A stretch of DNA of 64,000 nucleotides from Daphnia pulex (taxonomy: Eukaryota > Arthropoda > Branchiopoda > Diplostraca > Daphniidae): positions 2,981,001 to 3,045,000 of the forward strand of contig NC_060022.1 of the NCBI RefSeq assembly GCF_021134715.1, read 5' to 3'. The translations under genes were made by a program, and so were the position numbers. Of the stretch, positions 49,456 through 63,794 are shown piece after piece. Under the pieces are notes generated by a model, which did no database searches, was not told the origin of the DNA, and saw nothing but the letters and a program-made list of their open reading frames with translations. Each line of letters begins with the position of its first letter. Position 1 is the stretch's first letter.

Positions 49456-52231
49456 ATTAAAAATCGACTCCCCGCCTAAATCCAAAGCGCTCAAAAGTCA
49501 AAAGCCATGAAAGCGGTTTTCTCGAGGGTTCTTTAAGGGAGGGCAAGAGGAAAAGAAATTCCGTGATTACGCCACGGCGAGAGAAGACGAAAAATAAGAA
49601 AATCATACATGAAAAACAAACCCCAAAAAAAAAAAAAAAATAACAAAACAAAATGAAATGGTAGATGTACAAAAAGAGAGGGCGGGAGTCGCGGGGCTCA
49701 TCTCGGCTGGATGTCCCGCGCCGCAGCATCACGCAAACTCCCACAATTCATCTCGTTTCTCGGAAAATGAAGCCGCAAATTCTCAAAGGGACACACGTAC
49801 GTATACACCGACTTTGATTCTCATCATTCTTATAGATAGATGCATACACACGCACGTGCTGCATCTCTTCGATCAATTTTCTCTTTTCAAACTGTTGATC
49901 TTTCTTCAGCAAATATTTCTTTCCTTTTTTCCAAAACTTATTTCTTAGATAGATCTCCAATTTTCTTTTTTCTACTTTTTTTACTTTTTTGAGTTTGGCT
50001 GTTGTTGTTGGTGTCTCCGCGATGGTCTCTGCTACACGCCCAGATGGTTCTCGTCTCCATTGATTGTGTTTCCTTCCCGTTTTGGAACAAACAAGAACGC
50101 ATGTATCTTCGCAGCGACGATCCATGTGCCAGCAGCAGCAGCTCGTGTCCAGCCTCAATTGCGCTGCTGCATGCCTCACCTTGTAAACCCGGCAGTGCTG
50201 GCCGGCCGGCCAGCCGGACATGGTGAACACTCTATTTATATCTGCACCGAGAATCAGAAGAGTCACAACGACTCGGCTTGTATAATTGAGAGGTCTTATT
50301 TGAAAAAAGAAAAAGAAATACAAGAAGGAAAATAGTTTGGGCGGGGGGAAAAATCGAGACGGGCCAGCAAACTATATAGTGGAAAGTGCTGCCCAGCAGT
50401 TATACGTACCGAATGTAAACCAACGTGATTTGGAGATCCCCAAATAAGCCAGCACCAGAGGAAGAAAAGAGAGAGAGAAGAGATGGATTGCTATAGTTCG
50501 TTAGATTCTCTCTCCGCGGTGATTTTCCAGGGAAAAGTCGCAGGCTGCTGGTCCAGCAGCTCAGCTCATCTCACACATATAGGGCTGCTGCTGCTGCTGC
50601 TGTGGGACTCGATGGTTCTTGTGTATTTTACAAGAATGATGACTACTCCGTCTTCTTTCTCGATTTGCACATCAGTGCGCTTGTAGTCTGCCCTTATTTG
50701 GGGAACAAGAGAGAACAGATTGGTTGTTGGCTGCTCTCGCTGGACCGCTATTATTATAAGACTCTCTGACTCGAGTCTATGTGCGCACTATACCTCAGAC
50801 TAGCTCTCTTATATAGCCATATAGCTTTCAACTTTTTCTTTTTTTTTCTTTTAGTGCCCAGCCAAGTCTTTGGAGTGAATGAATGAATTTTGTTTGTGCG
50901 CCGTTTGCGGTACATCACAAGCCCAGATACGGCCCGGTTTTTACCGAGAAAAGAGAAGAGACAGGGAGACAGAGAGAGAGGCAAAAAGAAAATTTCCAGT
51001 CAAAATTACAAGGAATGCAGCAGCAGCAGCACACAGTATATAGTAGATCAATGGAGTTTTGTGTCTAGTTGAACTCGGGATCACCTTGACCAGCAGCAGC
51101 ACCTCATTCCATTGACGATGGCCCCTGTGTGTATGCACCTGACTCTCCATTGTGCCTGTAGATGATATGGCCCGGCTTTCTATGCGTACCTCTCCCTCTT
51201 TTCAGACCGTTTTTCTCTCTCTCTCTGCTGGACAACAAAAAAAAAGAAACCTTCTCGACGGACGACGATATTGTTGTACAGGTTGTTTTCTGTCGGCTCC
51301 GCGCTGCCGCCGTGCGAGTTTTTCTCCCCTTCCTCCGGTTTGGCCAGGTGCTTTTTGCTCCTCTTGGTACCTCAGCTTGATCATCATTGACGGGCGACAA
51401 GTCGAGCGGATCAATGCAACCAGCTACTTCCATCCCCAATCCATCTAAGCCAATCCTGTCTGTGGCGATGACCTCCTTTGACCATCTCCAACAAATCTCC
51501 TTGCCCTCCCCCTCTGGCCGTCCCAATATGTACAACCCTCGATGGCCGATACGTCTTGTTCCGAATCAATGTAATACAGCATATCACAAACCTGTTGCTG
51601 CCGCCGCCCGCTAATGCCCTGCAACACACAGAAAACAAATTTTGTTTCAGACAAACGCGGAAACAAACAGCTCAGCAAAATGGAGATGGAGTTTCACATT
51701 GACGTAACGCTCCATTTGGGTTGTGATGGAGTGGGTGTAAGCATCTTCTGACCTAAAACGAAATGAAAAAAATAAAAAATAAAATAAAGAAAAAGACCAA
51801 AAGAAAAGAAAAATAACCAAACTGCGCTAGTGAATATACTCGATCTGCTGCGGGAGACAATGAAACAGTGGGAATAGGGCGGAGGTATATTTTCTTATGT
51901 AATATTTTCATTTTTTCTTAGGGGGGATTTTCCACTGTCGTTCTTTTCTCGCCGTGTTTTTTGTTTCTTTCTTTAAGAGGAGAGGCCCTTTTTTTGTGGT
52001 TGCGGTTGTTGTTGTTGGTGGTTGCTTCACGTTTCGTCTTTTTCTCGCGACCGGGAAGGCGCGTGTACCGTGTACAACGTGCTGTACGCGTGGGGCGGTG
52101 CTAATGATGACTAACGATCTCCGTGGCCGTTTCGTTGTGTGTGTGCGCAACGTTTACAAAAACAAGACTGTTTAGAACACGTTTATAAGCTCGTTAGGCA
52201 CTCGATGAGTAGACAGAATCCATCCTGTTCT

Positions 52232-52242
52232 CCCCCCCCCCC
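52232..52242 (+). repeat. C-run, 11 nt
   Basis: Eleven consecutive C on the plus strand. Confidence 0.85.
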
Positions 52243-52920
52243 ATCCCCGTTCCTTTTTCGTCTTGGAACTTGGTCGTTTGTTGTTTAAATTCGGTGGTGT
52301 CAGGCGCTTGTATTTATTTTCCTTCATCTTTGACGCAACTTTGATTTTCTAGTTTGAAATACATTTACGTACGCAGCGCATCACCAGCCAAACGAAAAAT
52401 ACTATAACAGTTGTTAACCCAGAATTTAATCATCTAAGTTCACTGCTGGGGCACATTCAATTCAAGTCGAGCAAGAAGAAAGAGCCTATAATAATCGAAT
52501 TCTAAAATCTGGATCTCTCTACAGCTAATTATACAAAAACCTACTGGTGCTGTTTCTCTCAACGCCCGTCTTCCGTTTCATTTCGCACCAGCGCACCCGC
52601 AAACAGTTGCAACACATATTTCCAGCCAACAGATGTTGTTATGCATTTCGGGTTGCTCTGTGGGGCGCATTCAAAAACCCAGTGACCGGACAACAGCGCG
52701 CCAAACATGTTACCGGCCCCGGCTGAGAAATACTATGTTGACAGCTTATTAGCCGACGAGTATTCCAACTATGTCTCGAATCACTTGGCGGCCCCAAACC
52801 CGGTCTATACTATTCAAGTGTACATACAGTATACTATTATTACATATAGTATACTATAGCATTCGCAAGGCACATACGGTCCGTTTTTCTATGTAATAAG
52901 AGAGACATTCAAAACGTTGA

Positions 52921-52933
52921 GGGGGGGGGGGGG
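52921..52933 (+). repeat. G-run, 13 nt
   Basis: Thirteen consecutive G on the plus strand, preceded by GTTGA. Confidence 0.9.
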
Positions 52934-53427
52934 TGAGACGATGGCCATCAAGCCACAAGACGCTTCTGTTTGTATATCTACTGGCCCCGTGTGGGTGTAC
53001 AAATACAATCCGCGCATACAAACGTTATTGGTCTGCTTCTTGTTACACATGTTTGTAACTTGTAACTGTTTGTGTGTGCGCGCATTCCACGAGCCCGACC
53101 GCATTGATGGGCTAAAGCGAATCACTCATCGGAGATATTGTTCGAAAATGGAGAGAGAGAGAGAGAGAAGAGCCACTTGTTGTTTCGTGGCCCAACGGTC
53201 AGCGGTTTGAGTTGTACTATATCTGGTAAATGATACAGTCTCTCTTTGATGTTGTCGAGGGGACCCCATCCACTATAACGAGTGTTGCATTCCTCCGCAT
53301 TTTTTTATTCTTCGTCGAGTGCTGGGCTGGATGGCTGAGACAGAAGAGGCACGGGACTGGGACTGGGACGGAGAGTACTTATTCTTGTTTCCTATAATGG
53401 GCGCTGCATCAAACACAGTAGGAGGCT

Positions 53428-53811
53428 TTGTTGAGGGTTAGACGCATCACATCCACCGAAAATCTGAAGAGCTACAAAATGATGGGCATTTGGGGGCAAG
53501 TAACAGATAAGCGCACACCCCCACTCTGTCTCATTCCATCCGTTATACATTTTTTAAAAATCCAAATATTCCGAACGAAAGAAATGGCAACGAGAAAAAC
53601 GAGACAAGAAGGAAAAATCGTTTCAATGGAAAACAAATTCCCTTCACCGCAACTATTTCAATTCGGCTCTTTGTGCTTTAGTCGATCCAGCCACCGACAT
53701 TGTTCAGAAGAAATGTTGTTGAGGAATCTATTCGATGAGCTACATAACATTTTTAAAAGCCACCGCTTTGCCTCAAGTCATTGTTTTTTATTCGGAGCTG
53801 ATTCGGAGTGA
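53428..53811 (+). other. Unassigned open reading frame, up to 127 codons
   Basis: The frame includes EMATRKTRQEGKIVSMENK and FDELHNIFKSHRF and is not a repeat translation. The listed first residue may not be an ATG. No domain, splice partner or neighbour supports it. Chance is the default explanation. Confidence 0.15.
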
Positions 53812-55034
53812 ATGGATGTTTATTATACCCATACATGTGTATACTGCAGTCGATTGGAAATATCGAAACTTGTCCTGCATTGGCCAATGTAACACACATC
53901 ACTTGCCGCTGACGCGTTAAACGGGTTGTTGTTGCTTGTGCACCGCTGCATTTCTATTCTGCGGAATGTTTCATCCATTTCTAAGAAGAAACTATATCAA
54001 AATTTGTTTTTATTTTCTTGTTGTCATCGTCCATAACTATCGTTATTTGGCTTTTATTACCTGTTGGATCTGATTTGATTCTTCATTTCTAGTCGAGTGT
54101 GGATAGCCTCAATCTAGCGGAGGCCGCCAGTTGCCACCCCCATCATCACCAATGTCTTCACAGGGGATGGAAAGCGAACGGCCAGAGTTCTGTTTGAGTA
54201 GCGACACTTGAAAAATGGACCAAGGGAAAGTAGAGAGTATAGACACTTTAAAGGCCCTCAAGTACCTGTTGGTATCGTTTTGGAGAACACTGTGTGTACA
54301 CACACACTATGGACCGGGCCGCTCTTCTTTTGTTGTAACGCAGACAGCAGTCAGTCCGGCTCCTTGTGTATGCGCATCTTGTGTGCAAAGAGAGAACAGT
54401 ACGCTGTGTGTGTGTATATACAAGACGAGAATATGTATACACTATATACACCAGACACTAGAAAAAGAAGAAGAAGAAGAAGAACTGTTGGCATACCGTT
54501 CCAGTCTGCATTCCATCGAGCCATCGACTCCGGCTGCCCCTGGACGGATGAAACGTCTTTCTCTCTCTTTTTTTTCTATTCATTTTCTTTCTACGCCGTT
54601 TCTCCTCTATTTTTCACCTGGGCCCATTATTAGAGTCACATTCTCCGCTTTTTTCTTTCAATGACTACAACACGACACGGCAGTTCCAAGAGAGAGAGAA
54701 AAAAGGAGCAAAAAGGGATGGAAGTAAGGATACGCTTCATCCATCACGGCCAATAATTCGGCTTGTCGTCAGGTATAGATATCGCCGAGTAGCTTCTATG
54801 GATGTATGCCGTCTCTCCTTGAGAACCTTGTACACACTGTTTAGAAGACATTTTTCTATAACTTTGTTGTTGTTGTTTGAAAAAAAATCGTCGTTGCCGC
54901 GCTTGTTATTTCGCCTCCGCCGCGCGCATCGGCCGCCACTGTGATCGATGACACCAATGTGCTCGCTATTAACAATCAGCTGACGGCAGTGTACGGCAGT
55001 CACTTTTTCTCGGCATATCATGTAATAACCATTT

Positions 55035-55049
55035 GGGGGGGGGGGGGGG
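55035..55049 (+). repeat. G-run, 15 nt
   Basis: Longest uninterrupted G run in the window, followed by A and GGG. Confidence 0.9.
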
Positions 55050-55762
55050 AGGGACTTGCATCATTTTTCTCAGACATTTTCTGGCCTTTTTCTTTGAGAT
55101 TTGGTTTGAATATTTGATTTCTTGGCGCGCTCTCACCCATTTCCCTCGCATTTTCAAATTTTGGAAGCAGAGATAAGGCAGGTAACCCGGGCAACACCTG
55201 GGCATTTATTTTTTCGTGAATTCCGTCGTGAGAATAAGCACGTACGGAATGATGGGCCACGTTAACATTTTCAAGGTAAAAAGAAAAAGGAAAAATGTTT
55301 CGGATGGGAAGAAAAAAAGAAAGAAAAGAGATGGCGATATCATCATGACAACTATGAAACATAAAGATTACGAAGGCGCCCGATTCGTCAGCCCGCCCCA
55401 TAAGAGTCCATAAGCGCTTGTATATAGAAAATAAAAAAAGAAACGAATTAAAAAATCAAAATCTCCACCTGACAAATCAAAGGGGAATTTACGATCTCGT
55501 AAACGACCGAGACGCTTTCCAGGTTGTTTACTTATTAATTATTCATGTTCATTTTTATAGGTGGTATTATGATGCGTTAAAGACCACTTCTTTCAAGCCC
55601 GCAGAGAAATAAAAATAAACCAAATGAAGAAGAAGAAGAAGAAGAGAAAGAGAAGGCAACACAACACACACACACACGAAGGAAACACACAGTTGATATA
55701 TAAATACACGTGTGAGGTGGTGCTGGGCTGTTTGTTAACTCTCGTTAGTGTCTACTGTCTAT

Positions 55763-55787
55763 TCCTCCTCCTCCTCCTCCTCCTCCT
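55763..55787 (+). repeat. (CTC)n microsatellite
   Basis: About eight CTC units. Confidence 0.9.
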
Positions 55788-55844
55788 ACCGGCTCATTTT
55801 CTCTGTTAAATAATCGACCACTTCCGGTGCTATCCCGGTGCATT

Positions 55845-55855
55845 CCCCCCCCCCC
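55845..55855 (+). repeat. C-run, 11 nt
   Basis: Eleven consecutive C about 60 bp after the (CTC)n tract. Confidence 0.85.
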
Positions 55856-56200
55856 ACACAGCCAACGGTGAAATAAGAAACAAACAAAATGCCAAAGAAC
55901 AAACAAACACGCCGACTGCCCTTCTTATTTTCCCCCTTTTCTCTCCTATCAAACGTTTGGCATCTAGAACTGACTGTGGTACGCGTCCGTGTGTGTGGGT
56001 GTGTGGGTGTTTGTCTTACGGGTTACGTGAAAAGATCGGGGGCAATTGATTCGGTCGGACGAGCACAACGTCGGCGCGGGTCGAGCGGCGGGCGTGATTT
56101 TATTCGTTCCGTGATTTCCATATTCCGTTTTTTTTTTTTCTTTTTCTTAGAAATATGTCTTGGGTTTTTTTTTTTTTGGGTTGTTGTTGTTGTTGGCGTT

Positions 56201-56212
56201 CCCCCCCCCCCC
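56201..56212 (+). repeat. C-run, 12 nt
   Basis: Twelve consecutive C following a (TTG)n tract. Confidence 0.85.
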
Positions 56213-57721
56213 TTTAGTCTCTTTTCACACTTGGTGGTTGTATTAGTATCAGGTATGACAGTGTCGCGCCGTCTAGGTCGTCGCCGACACGCCCGCGCTT
56301 TCTCTCCGTTCCCTTTTTTTTTTCATTTTCTATTTTCTTTTTTTCCCCCCCCATCCGGCCGTCATCTCGGAGACCTCCTCTCGTGCATGATGACCGCTGT
56401 TTGTATCTCTTCTTCTTCTTGTTCGTGCAGTGACTGTAGATCAGCTTACACGGGAGAGCGGCCAGAATAACCCCGACAAGGTATCACTCGCCCATCATAG
56501 ACTCATTCCCGCCCATTGCGACCGACCGACGTGTCTTCCTATTTATTTGTGGTAATCGCCGTAGTGATAATAATAACAATAATAATAAGGCATGCATATA
56601 TTCATCAGCCAGCAGAGAGAGAAACACAAGAGAGACAGAGGGAAATGAAAATGAGAAGTTTCACGTTTCGCGCTAAAAGCTCATTTCAGAACCCAACCGG
56701 ATTCGATTACAATTGCGTGTCAGCATATGTTGAAAAATGATCAAACGCTCTGTCTTCTCTTTCATTTTCATCTCCCTTTTTTTTGTTTTGTGTGTGTGTG
56801 GGTGTGTGTCTTTTTACAAGGAAATGAAGAAGAATTTTTAATCGGACAAAAACGGGGCCCCCTCTGACCAATCAAAGGCTGGCGCAGGATTAAAAATCAT
56901 TCCACGCTCGTTGAATCAACAAAACAAAATGCACAAGCCGAGGAGAGTCTTTCACAGTCCGTGTCTAACCTCTCCGGCAGCTATCGTTTAGCTCCCCCAA
57001 CCAAAATCTTGATGTTTGCTGGACTCGGCCGTCCTTTTGGCACTAAAATAGGCGAGTTGATGAATCGGGTCGTCCCGGGCAACACCAAAAACAGGAGGCG
57101 AGGGACCGAGAAGGAAACAACAACAACAACTCAAAGAGTTAAATAGCCCAGCGCTCTTCACCCAACTGCATGGAGGGGGTGAAGATAGCGCAGACGTCCT
57201 TCTCCGCTTTCACCAAGTCAGAAAAAGTTTCATCCATTTTCATTTGAAGATGAGCACACAGAGAAAAGCTCCTCCGAAGGGCATCGCCATCCGCGTTTCC
57301 CTCGACCATCGGAAGAAGAAAAAAGAAAAAAGACGAATGTGTTGACAGAAGCAAAAGGAATGCGCATCAGCTAATAACACAGCAGCGAGCAGAGAAGCAG
57401 AGAAGAGACTATGAGAGAGCTGGACAGACACACGTCGTCGTCGTTCGTCAAAGGCCCAGCAAAACAGCGGGAACGAGAGTTAGGATATAGGAGCGTCGAT
57501 AAATATATAAATATAAATACACGTGCAGATATATCTATGCAAACATCTTTTTTGGGGAGAAGGAAAAAAAAGTCCAAAAAGAGAAGAAGAAAAAATAGAA
57601 AGGGTCATGAAATGATTGAAAAGACAGGGCGCTCCGGTTTGGAAAAATAAAATAAAATAAAAACTTTCTTGATGCGGTTGGGAGATGAGTCAGACTTCCC
57701 AAAAAAGTTTTTTTCCCCTGT

Positions 57722-57740
57722 GTCGTCGTCGTCGTCGTCG
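57722..57740 (+). repeat. (GTC)n microsatellite
   Basis: About six GTC units. Confidence 0.9.
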
Positions 57741-57986
57741 TTGGATGCCCTAAGTGAGAGAAATGGCCGGCCAAAAACGGGATTGGGTTACCCGTACACA
57801 CACACACTTCAGGTCTGCTGTGCGCAGCACAGGCAATATGCATATCGCCAAGGATTTGTCTTGTTTCAAAAAACTTCCTGCTCATGTTGACTCCTCTCTC
57901 TCTCTCTCGGCTGTAAGTATATAACGATCGCGAGATTGTTGTTCAGAATGTAACAAACTACTATACCGGATAGGAGAGACAAAAAA

Positions 57987-57998
57987 GGGGGGGGGGGG
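57987..57998 (+). repeat. G-run, 12 nt
   Basis: Twelve consecutive G preceded by six A. Confidence 0.9.
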
Positions 57999-60900
57999 AC
58001 GGGCCAATGTAGCAACAGCATAACAGCATGTGTTGCGGGGGTGGCCTCCGTTGTTAAATGTTGTTGCAGCTGCCCATCAGCCCACACGAGACAGAGAGAG
58101 AGAGAAAGAGAGAAGTTATTTTTCTGTGGGCCCGGGTGGCTCTTTTCTATCCCTCTCTAGCCGGCGCGCACGCGTTCGCGCTGACACCGAAGACGAACTG
58201 TTGGCTCGTCAACCTGTGACACAAACTGTCCGGATCCTATTTCTCTCTCTCTCTCTTCAACGGCTGCTGCTCCAGCAGCAGGCTTCATTATTATTATTCA
58301 AGCTCAGATTTGTACAAATGAAATAAATATTTCCAATCGACTGCAGATAGTTACTTAGACTTGGTCGCTGCTGGCACTGTTTATATTCTTATATCTTTTT
58401 TTTATGAAATTATTATTAATGGTTCGGGAATGTGGTCGATCCATCAACTTCCAGGGATTCTCTTGATTAAAACATAGCGCCATTACGTCGTCATAAATCA
58501 CCAAATAGGCCTAATAAACATATTTCATCTAGAGAAGGCCAGCAGCAGCAGCAGCCGTGTGGTAGATGGACACTTGAACGGCCGATTCGATTCGTACACA
58601 CAATTGCTCACCGGGAGGTTGCTGCTGGCCGTCCTCTATACAAGAGAGAAAGCGACGAAGAAAAAAAATACAAAATTGTGAAGGAGGGATAGAAATCAAA
58701 TGGATCTCGGAGGAGATGGTGGATGAGGCGCACAAGAGAATATTTATACCTATCGGGAAAGCGACGGAAAAAAGGGGGAAACAAAAAGTCAAAGAATTAA
58801 ATGAGGCAACTCCCTTTTTTTTATTTTCTATTTTTTGAAAATGTCAGAAACGAGTGTTTCGAACGTTCGTCACTTGTCCGTTTGGCGCCGAAGCTTCGGT
58901 CGCCGACCCACTGCTGGCTCCTTGTTGTGGCTGAGCCATCTCGTCGGGGAGAGAAGGAAAGATCCATCAATTCTTTTCACATATTTCAACAGCTAAATGG
59001 GAGTGACTGAACTGTGGATTCCTCCGTGTGTGCTGTGCAACAGCGTTTTCTTCAGATTCCCCCCCTCCGTACCATTCCATCTCCACGCAATGGCCTACTC
59101 ATTCTATTCTAACCATTTTACCCCGGCCTCTTTAGCCCAACAAGCCCAACAAGTTCAAACACACATGAACACATCTTTTTTCTATCTGCGCTGGCTTTTC
59201 TTTTATTTGGGCGGCAGTTCGTGTAGCGTTCGTTCTCTTTTGGCTTCTTCTTCTTCTTTCAATTTCTCTTTCCTTCTTCTTCTTCTTCTACCCACCCAAA
59301 AAGAAAGAAGAGAGAGAGAGAAAAATATCGGGCGATGAATTATTCAGCGACCGGTTGTTGCACTGCCTCTTTTGCCCGATCATCATCAGCTCTCTTTCTG
59401 TCCAGACTGACTCTCTGTGCACTAGTATGTAGTATATCTATACCCCTGCATAAACATGCATAAACCTGATGCAGAGGGGCCCAAAACAAGTCGGAATTAT
59501 AATGCAAAATGCCACCCACCACGGCGCAAACTCACTTGGCTGGCGGTCGATTTAAACGCGGACACTATCAGCCGGGCCACGTCAAAACAAGACAATATTG
59601 ATTCGAAAATGATGCCAAAGTCAAGAATGAGTCGAGCGATGACGACGCTGATAACACAAGAAAAGTCTACTATACCAACTAGAGCCGGCCCTTTTTTTCT
59701 TTTTTTAAAAATCATGACGGCCCACGATGATGAACTCCTTTCTCTACATAAATACTACGTAAAAGAATACTATATTTGTGTGCGGTTGGAAAACAAAAAC
59801 AATCTATCCAACATGCTACACACTCACAAAGGGGCAACGGGTTCATTTATTTATAGACGTCATTTTCCAGTCGAACGCCGAGCGTCTTGTTTTTATTATG
59901 TATCATCGAGAGAAAGAGAGAGGCTCTTATCATCGCGCATTCTGATTTCATTCGTGTGACCGGGCATCACGCACCACGGCGCGGTGACCGGCGCAACCCG
60001 CGTTCCGACAGCCGAATGGAATAGAACAACTCGAGTTAAAAGGCCGTCCTTTTTTTTATTTTATAAGAACGTGCCGATTCCAAAAGCTCCAGCAACGTCT
60101 TTTCCACAAGGAGAAAAAAAAAAGAAGAGAGAGACGGACTAGACAGCTGTAAACGACGGGCGAGAAAAAGAAAGAATAACCAAAAAATGACCGTCACGAA
60201 TACACGAGTTACAAAAAGGAGCCTAGCTGGTAAGGTAGCCATCTACACACGAGTATACGAGTATACGTCTGGTAGATTTTCATTTGATTCGCCAGCAGAG
60301 AGGTTGGCGCGCGTTCGTTCTTGTCACGGTGTCAGTTGGCGGAGAGCGGGATCGAATGTCTATGGGTTTTAGCCATATGCACTTAAAAGGATTGCGCCGC
60401 CCGGGCGCCTGTGCGTAGGACATACACACTCAAGAATGGGTGCTGATTGTCAATCAGGTGTACTGCGCTATACACGTGTTACGTGGGGTTTAGAGACTCG
60501 ACTGGCTGCAATCCAATCTCATTCGATTGAACTACTGCGCGGTCGCTTTTAAACAGTCCCGATTGTTGTAATAGTTTAGTAGGGAGGAGGGGGTTGGACA
60601 TGTGGAATTTATTTCCATCACTACAAAAAAAGGAATTTAATAACAAGCGGAAGCGCTATAGATCTTCAGAGTCGTCCAGAAATAATAATAATAATAGGGG
60701 GGGGGGAATAAAGGCTGGTGCTGCGTCTGCCGATGAAGGAGGTATTTTTACCTTCTTCTTCTTCTTTTCTTGTGTACTTGAATTCACTTTTTTTCTTTCT
60801 TTCTTTTGGTACGGCTGATATGGTTAGCGATGGCTCGTGTATACTGCCGTTAAAGAGTCCAGGGGCCCGCCGCAGCTGTTCTCCTTTCGACAGCTTAGAT

Positions 60901-62433
60901 TGTGTGTGGACGACCCCGACGATGATCGCATTTCTTTCATAGTTTGCCGTCGATGAAACTTCCGGCCTCCTTCTTCTTGTTGTTAAAGGGGGAGGACGGA
61001 GAGAAGGGCCCTTGGCCCCCTTTTCTTCTTCACTTATCAATTCTCTTTTCTTTTCTTATTTTTCTCCCTTTTTTATTTTCCTTTTTTTACTTTCGATCCG
61101 CAAGCGTTGGGTACACATAGGACACACGGGGACACACCTCCGGATGAACCGAAATGCTTAGAGACTTTGTTATAAGACATTGAGAAATACAATGCTGCTT
61201 CATATAGACTCTCTCTCTCTCTCTTGTCCCAGTACTATTCTCTACGATGATCGGAATGTTATATAATCCCTTTTTATTTTTTAAAAAAAGATTTACAATC
61301 ACCGTGTTGTATAGCATATATAGGCAGCACTGACATTCACCGGATGGACGAGTTCAACTACGCAATCCGTCTCCTGTTGCGCGCTCGCAGGAAAAGATTA
61401 ACACAAGAAAAGAGCTGGAAAATCAGGAATACGAGACACCTGGAAAAATGTCAAATCTGAGTGGAGACTGTAGATTCGAGTGAGCGTTGCGTTGGACGGG
61501 AAGATTATCAAAGCAACTTGGACGAAAGGTGTCGCATTTTTTTGTGTTCGATTGCGCCAATGCGCAAATGAAGAAATATATGTCGAATAAACCTTGTCCC
61601 TATTCGAGTATTAACACAAGCAATTTGGTCAAGGATTCTCTTTTCTCTGATGAGCTATTTCGTTGTGGCGCTATCAGATGTGTGTACGGTGGAGTTGTAT
61701 AGGATGTCAAGAATGAGTCAGAGAGCACAAAGGGCAGCAGACAGCGCAAAGTAAAATGAGGAATACAAACAAACAAATCCGACCTTGCCAGGATATTGCC
61801 AGCCGTTTGTCAACGTGCTGAATAACTGAATGCCATCGCAACGACGAATTTTGGTTGGGGGGGAAATAAAATAAAAAGGAGAAGGGCGCGCGCATTTTTA
61901 AAAAAGGCTTTAAATATATGTAGGAACAACCTTTATTTTTTTTTAATGGGGTAAAAACATCGGAACAATATTCTTTTGTCTTTTTTTTTTATCTGTTACC
62001 CCTTTTATTTTTTGGGGGTCCTCCTGTTCCCATCTTTTTTTTTCCCCTTTTGTGTTCGGTTAGGTTTCAGGTGACACAGAAACCTTTGACTTGTCAAGAT
62101 TTTGACCTCATAATATATTTATCCACGTCGACCCCCCTCTCTACTTTCACAACTCTCTCTTCGGGACTCTCTCAGCAACAACCCTCCTCTGCTGGCTGGC
62201 TGGTGTGTCTCTTCTTGATTTCACATCGCTTTGACCATTGTGGAAAAAAAAGGAGAGAGAGAAATAAAAATTTCGGAAGAAAAAAAAAGGGGGAAAGAAG
62301 CTAAGCATAAGAAGACATTCTCTCTCCGGCGACGCATTACATATACATAAGAAGAAGGTCGAAGGAAACTAAAAACCACCAGATTTTTTTTTTAGAGGCC
62401 TATGTGTTTGTGTGTGTGCGCAACCCCCTTTCA

Positions 62434-62445
62434 CCCCCCCCCCCC
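62434..62445 (+). repeat. C-run, 12 nt
   Basis: Twelve consecutive C preceded by a (TG)n-like stretch. Confidence 0.85.
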
Positions 62446-63254
62446 TACGGTCTCTCCATGAGCGGATAATGTTGCCCAGCTCTCGTGTGTACCTCACCCC
62501 ATCAGGGGCGCAGAGACTGCACACAGAGACATCAGACACAGAAGTTGAACGTGTACAGCCCACAGGTTGGTGGTGGTGGTGGTGCAAGGCTCTTTACTGA
62601 TGGTTGGTTATATATGTACAGGTGACCACTTGTCTTTGTCAAGTTCCACCTGCTGCTAAACGATGTGACATTCTTGGGACTTCTCGTCTCCACCTTCTTG
62701 ACCTATAACCCTCTTTTCTCCAACATTTCTTCTTCTTTCTTTTTTCGCCCTCTTCATTCCTCTTTCTCTCTCTCTTTCTTTCGCTGTGTATAAATAGGTA
62801 TAGAGAATAGTGTCTAGTAGTAGTAGCCCATAGTATGTATAAGTAAATGCACCGGCCCATACGCACATATTTCCCTGCACACGCTCTTTCATGTTTCTCT
62901 TTTCTTATTCTTCTTCCCCCCTCCATTTTCTTTATCTTTTCTTTTCTTCTCTGGCACAGCACAGCACACACACACACATCCATGCTGGGCCTTGCAACAG
63001 GTTCTTCTTCTTCTCCTTCTTCTTCTGGCCTTTTGGTTTCCCCTTATCAGCGCAGAGTGAGCGCCATATAACCATCGGAGAGAGGTGATCTATTGTCGCT
63101 TGTGTGTGTTTCCCTTTTTCTTCTTCTTCTTCTTCTTATATTTTTTCTATTCAGAATAAACCGGCAGCGTGTCTGTCTGGTACGCAGCACCGAGAGATGC
63201 AAACATACGGCACACAGCAACCTGCTGTATATGTATACACAAGCACGTTTCTCA

Positions 63255-63277
63255 GTGTGTGTGTGTGTGTGTGTGTG
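63255..63277 (+). repeat. (GT)n microsatellite
   Basis: About eleven GT units. Confidence 0.9.
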
Positions 63278-63786
63278 ATGGGCTCGGCTGAGCGATGAAT
63301 AATGACCGTCCCTGCGGTCGAGACAGCATCAGCTGTTTGATTACGGCAGAGAGGTGAAAGTTTGGATAAAGAATTATCAAAAGGAAAAAAATAAAATAAA
63401 ACCTGGCCAGACCGAGGTACACGGGAGAGCACAAACGACAGGAAGCGCGGCAAAATAACGTGTTCAAATTTCGGTATTCAAATAAACGAAGAAATCTTTG
63501 CGCGCGCGGTTCAAAACGAGCCGAGATTGAATGAAATCGCTGGAATAGATTGAGAGAGAAATGAAGAGGTTGATTTAGCGGTGCTGGTGCGCTCAGCAGC
63601 TCTGTGCTATAGGAGAGCGACGGTCGTTTCACCTGTCGGCGCCACAGCAACGGACGCGAGATTCTCACAACCGCCCGTCCGAGAAAAAACGCACCAGCCC
63701 CGCGCATTCCACGGGGGCGAGGCTCTGACACACTACGGTAACGGCCATCATTCCGACGGCCAACAGAAGCGACGGCCTCTATGGCC

Positions 63787-63794
63787 TGACGTCA
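63787..63794 (+). promoter_or_regulatory. Consensus cAMP-response element (CRE)
   Basis: Perfect palindrome TGACGTCA, the full CREB/ATF binding site, inside a GC-rich 300-bp stretch with several GACGGCC motifs near the right end of the window. This suggests promoter or enhancer DNA for a gene beyond 64,000 or in the gene-poor region. A single 8-mer can occur by chance. Confidence 0.35.

Noticed and set aside
49748..50323. Minus-strand frame of 191 codons
   Set aside because: Includes poly-Phe and Lys-rich repeat-like parts, no family resemblance; opposite-strand frames are also open.
56384..56470. Peptide ending SAYTGERPE, resembling the linker between C2H2 zinc fingers
   Set aside because: No C2H2 finger precedes or follows it, the frame stops at once, and the match is only five residues.
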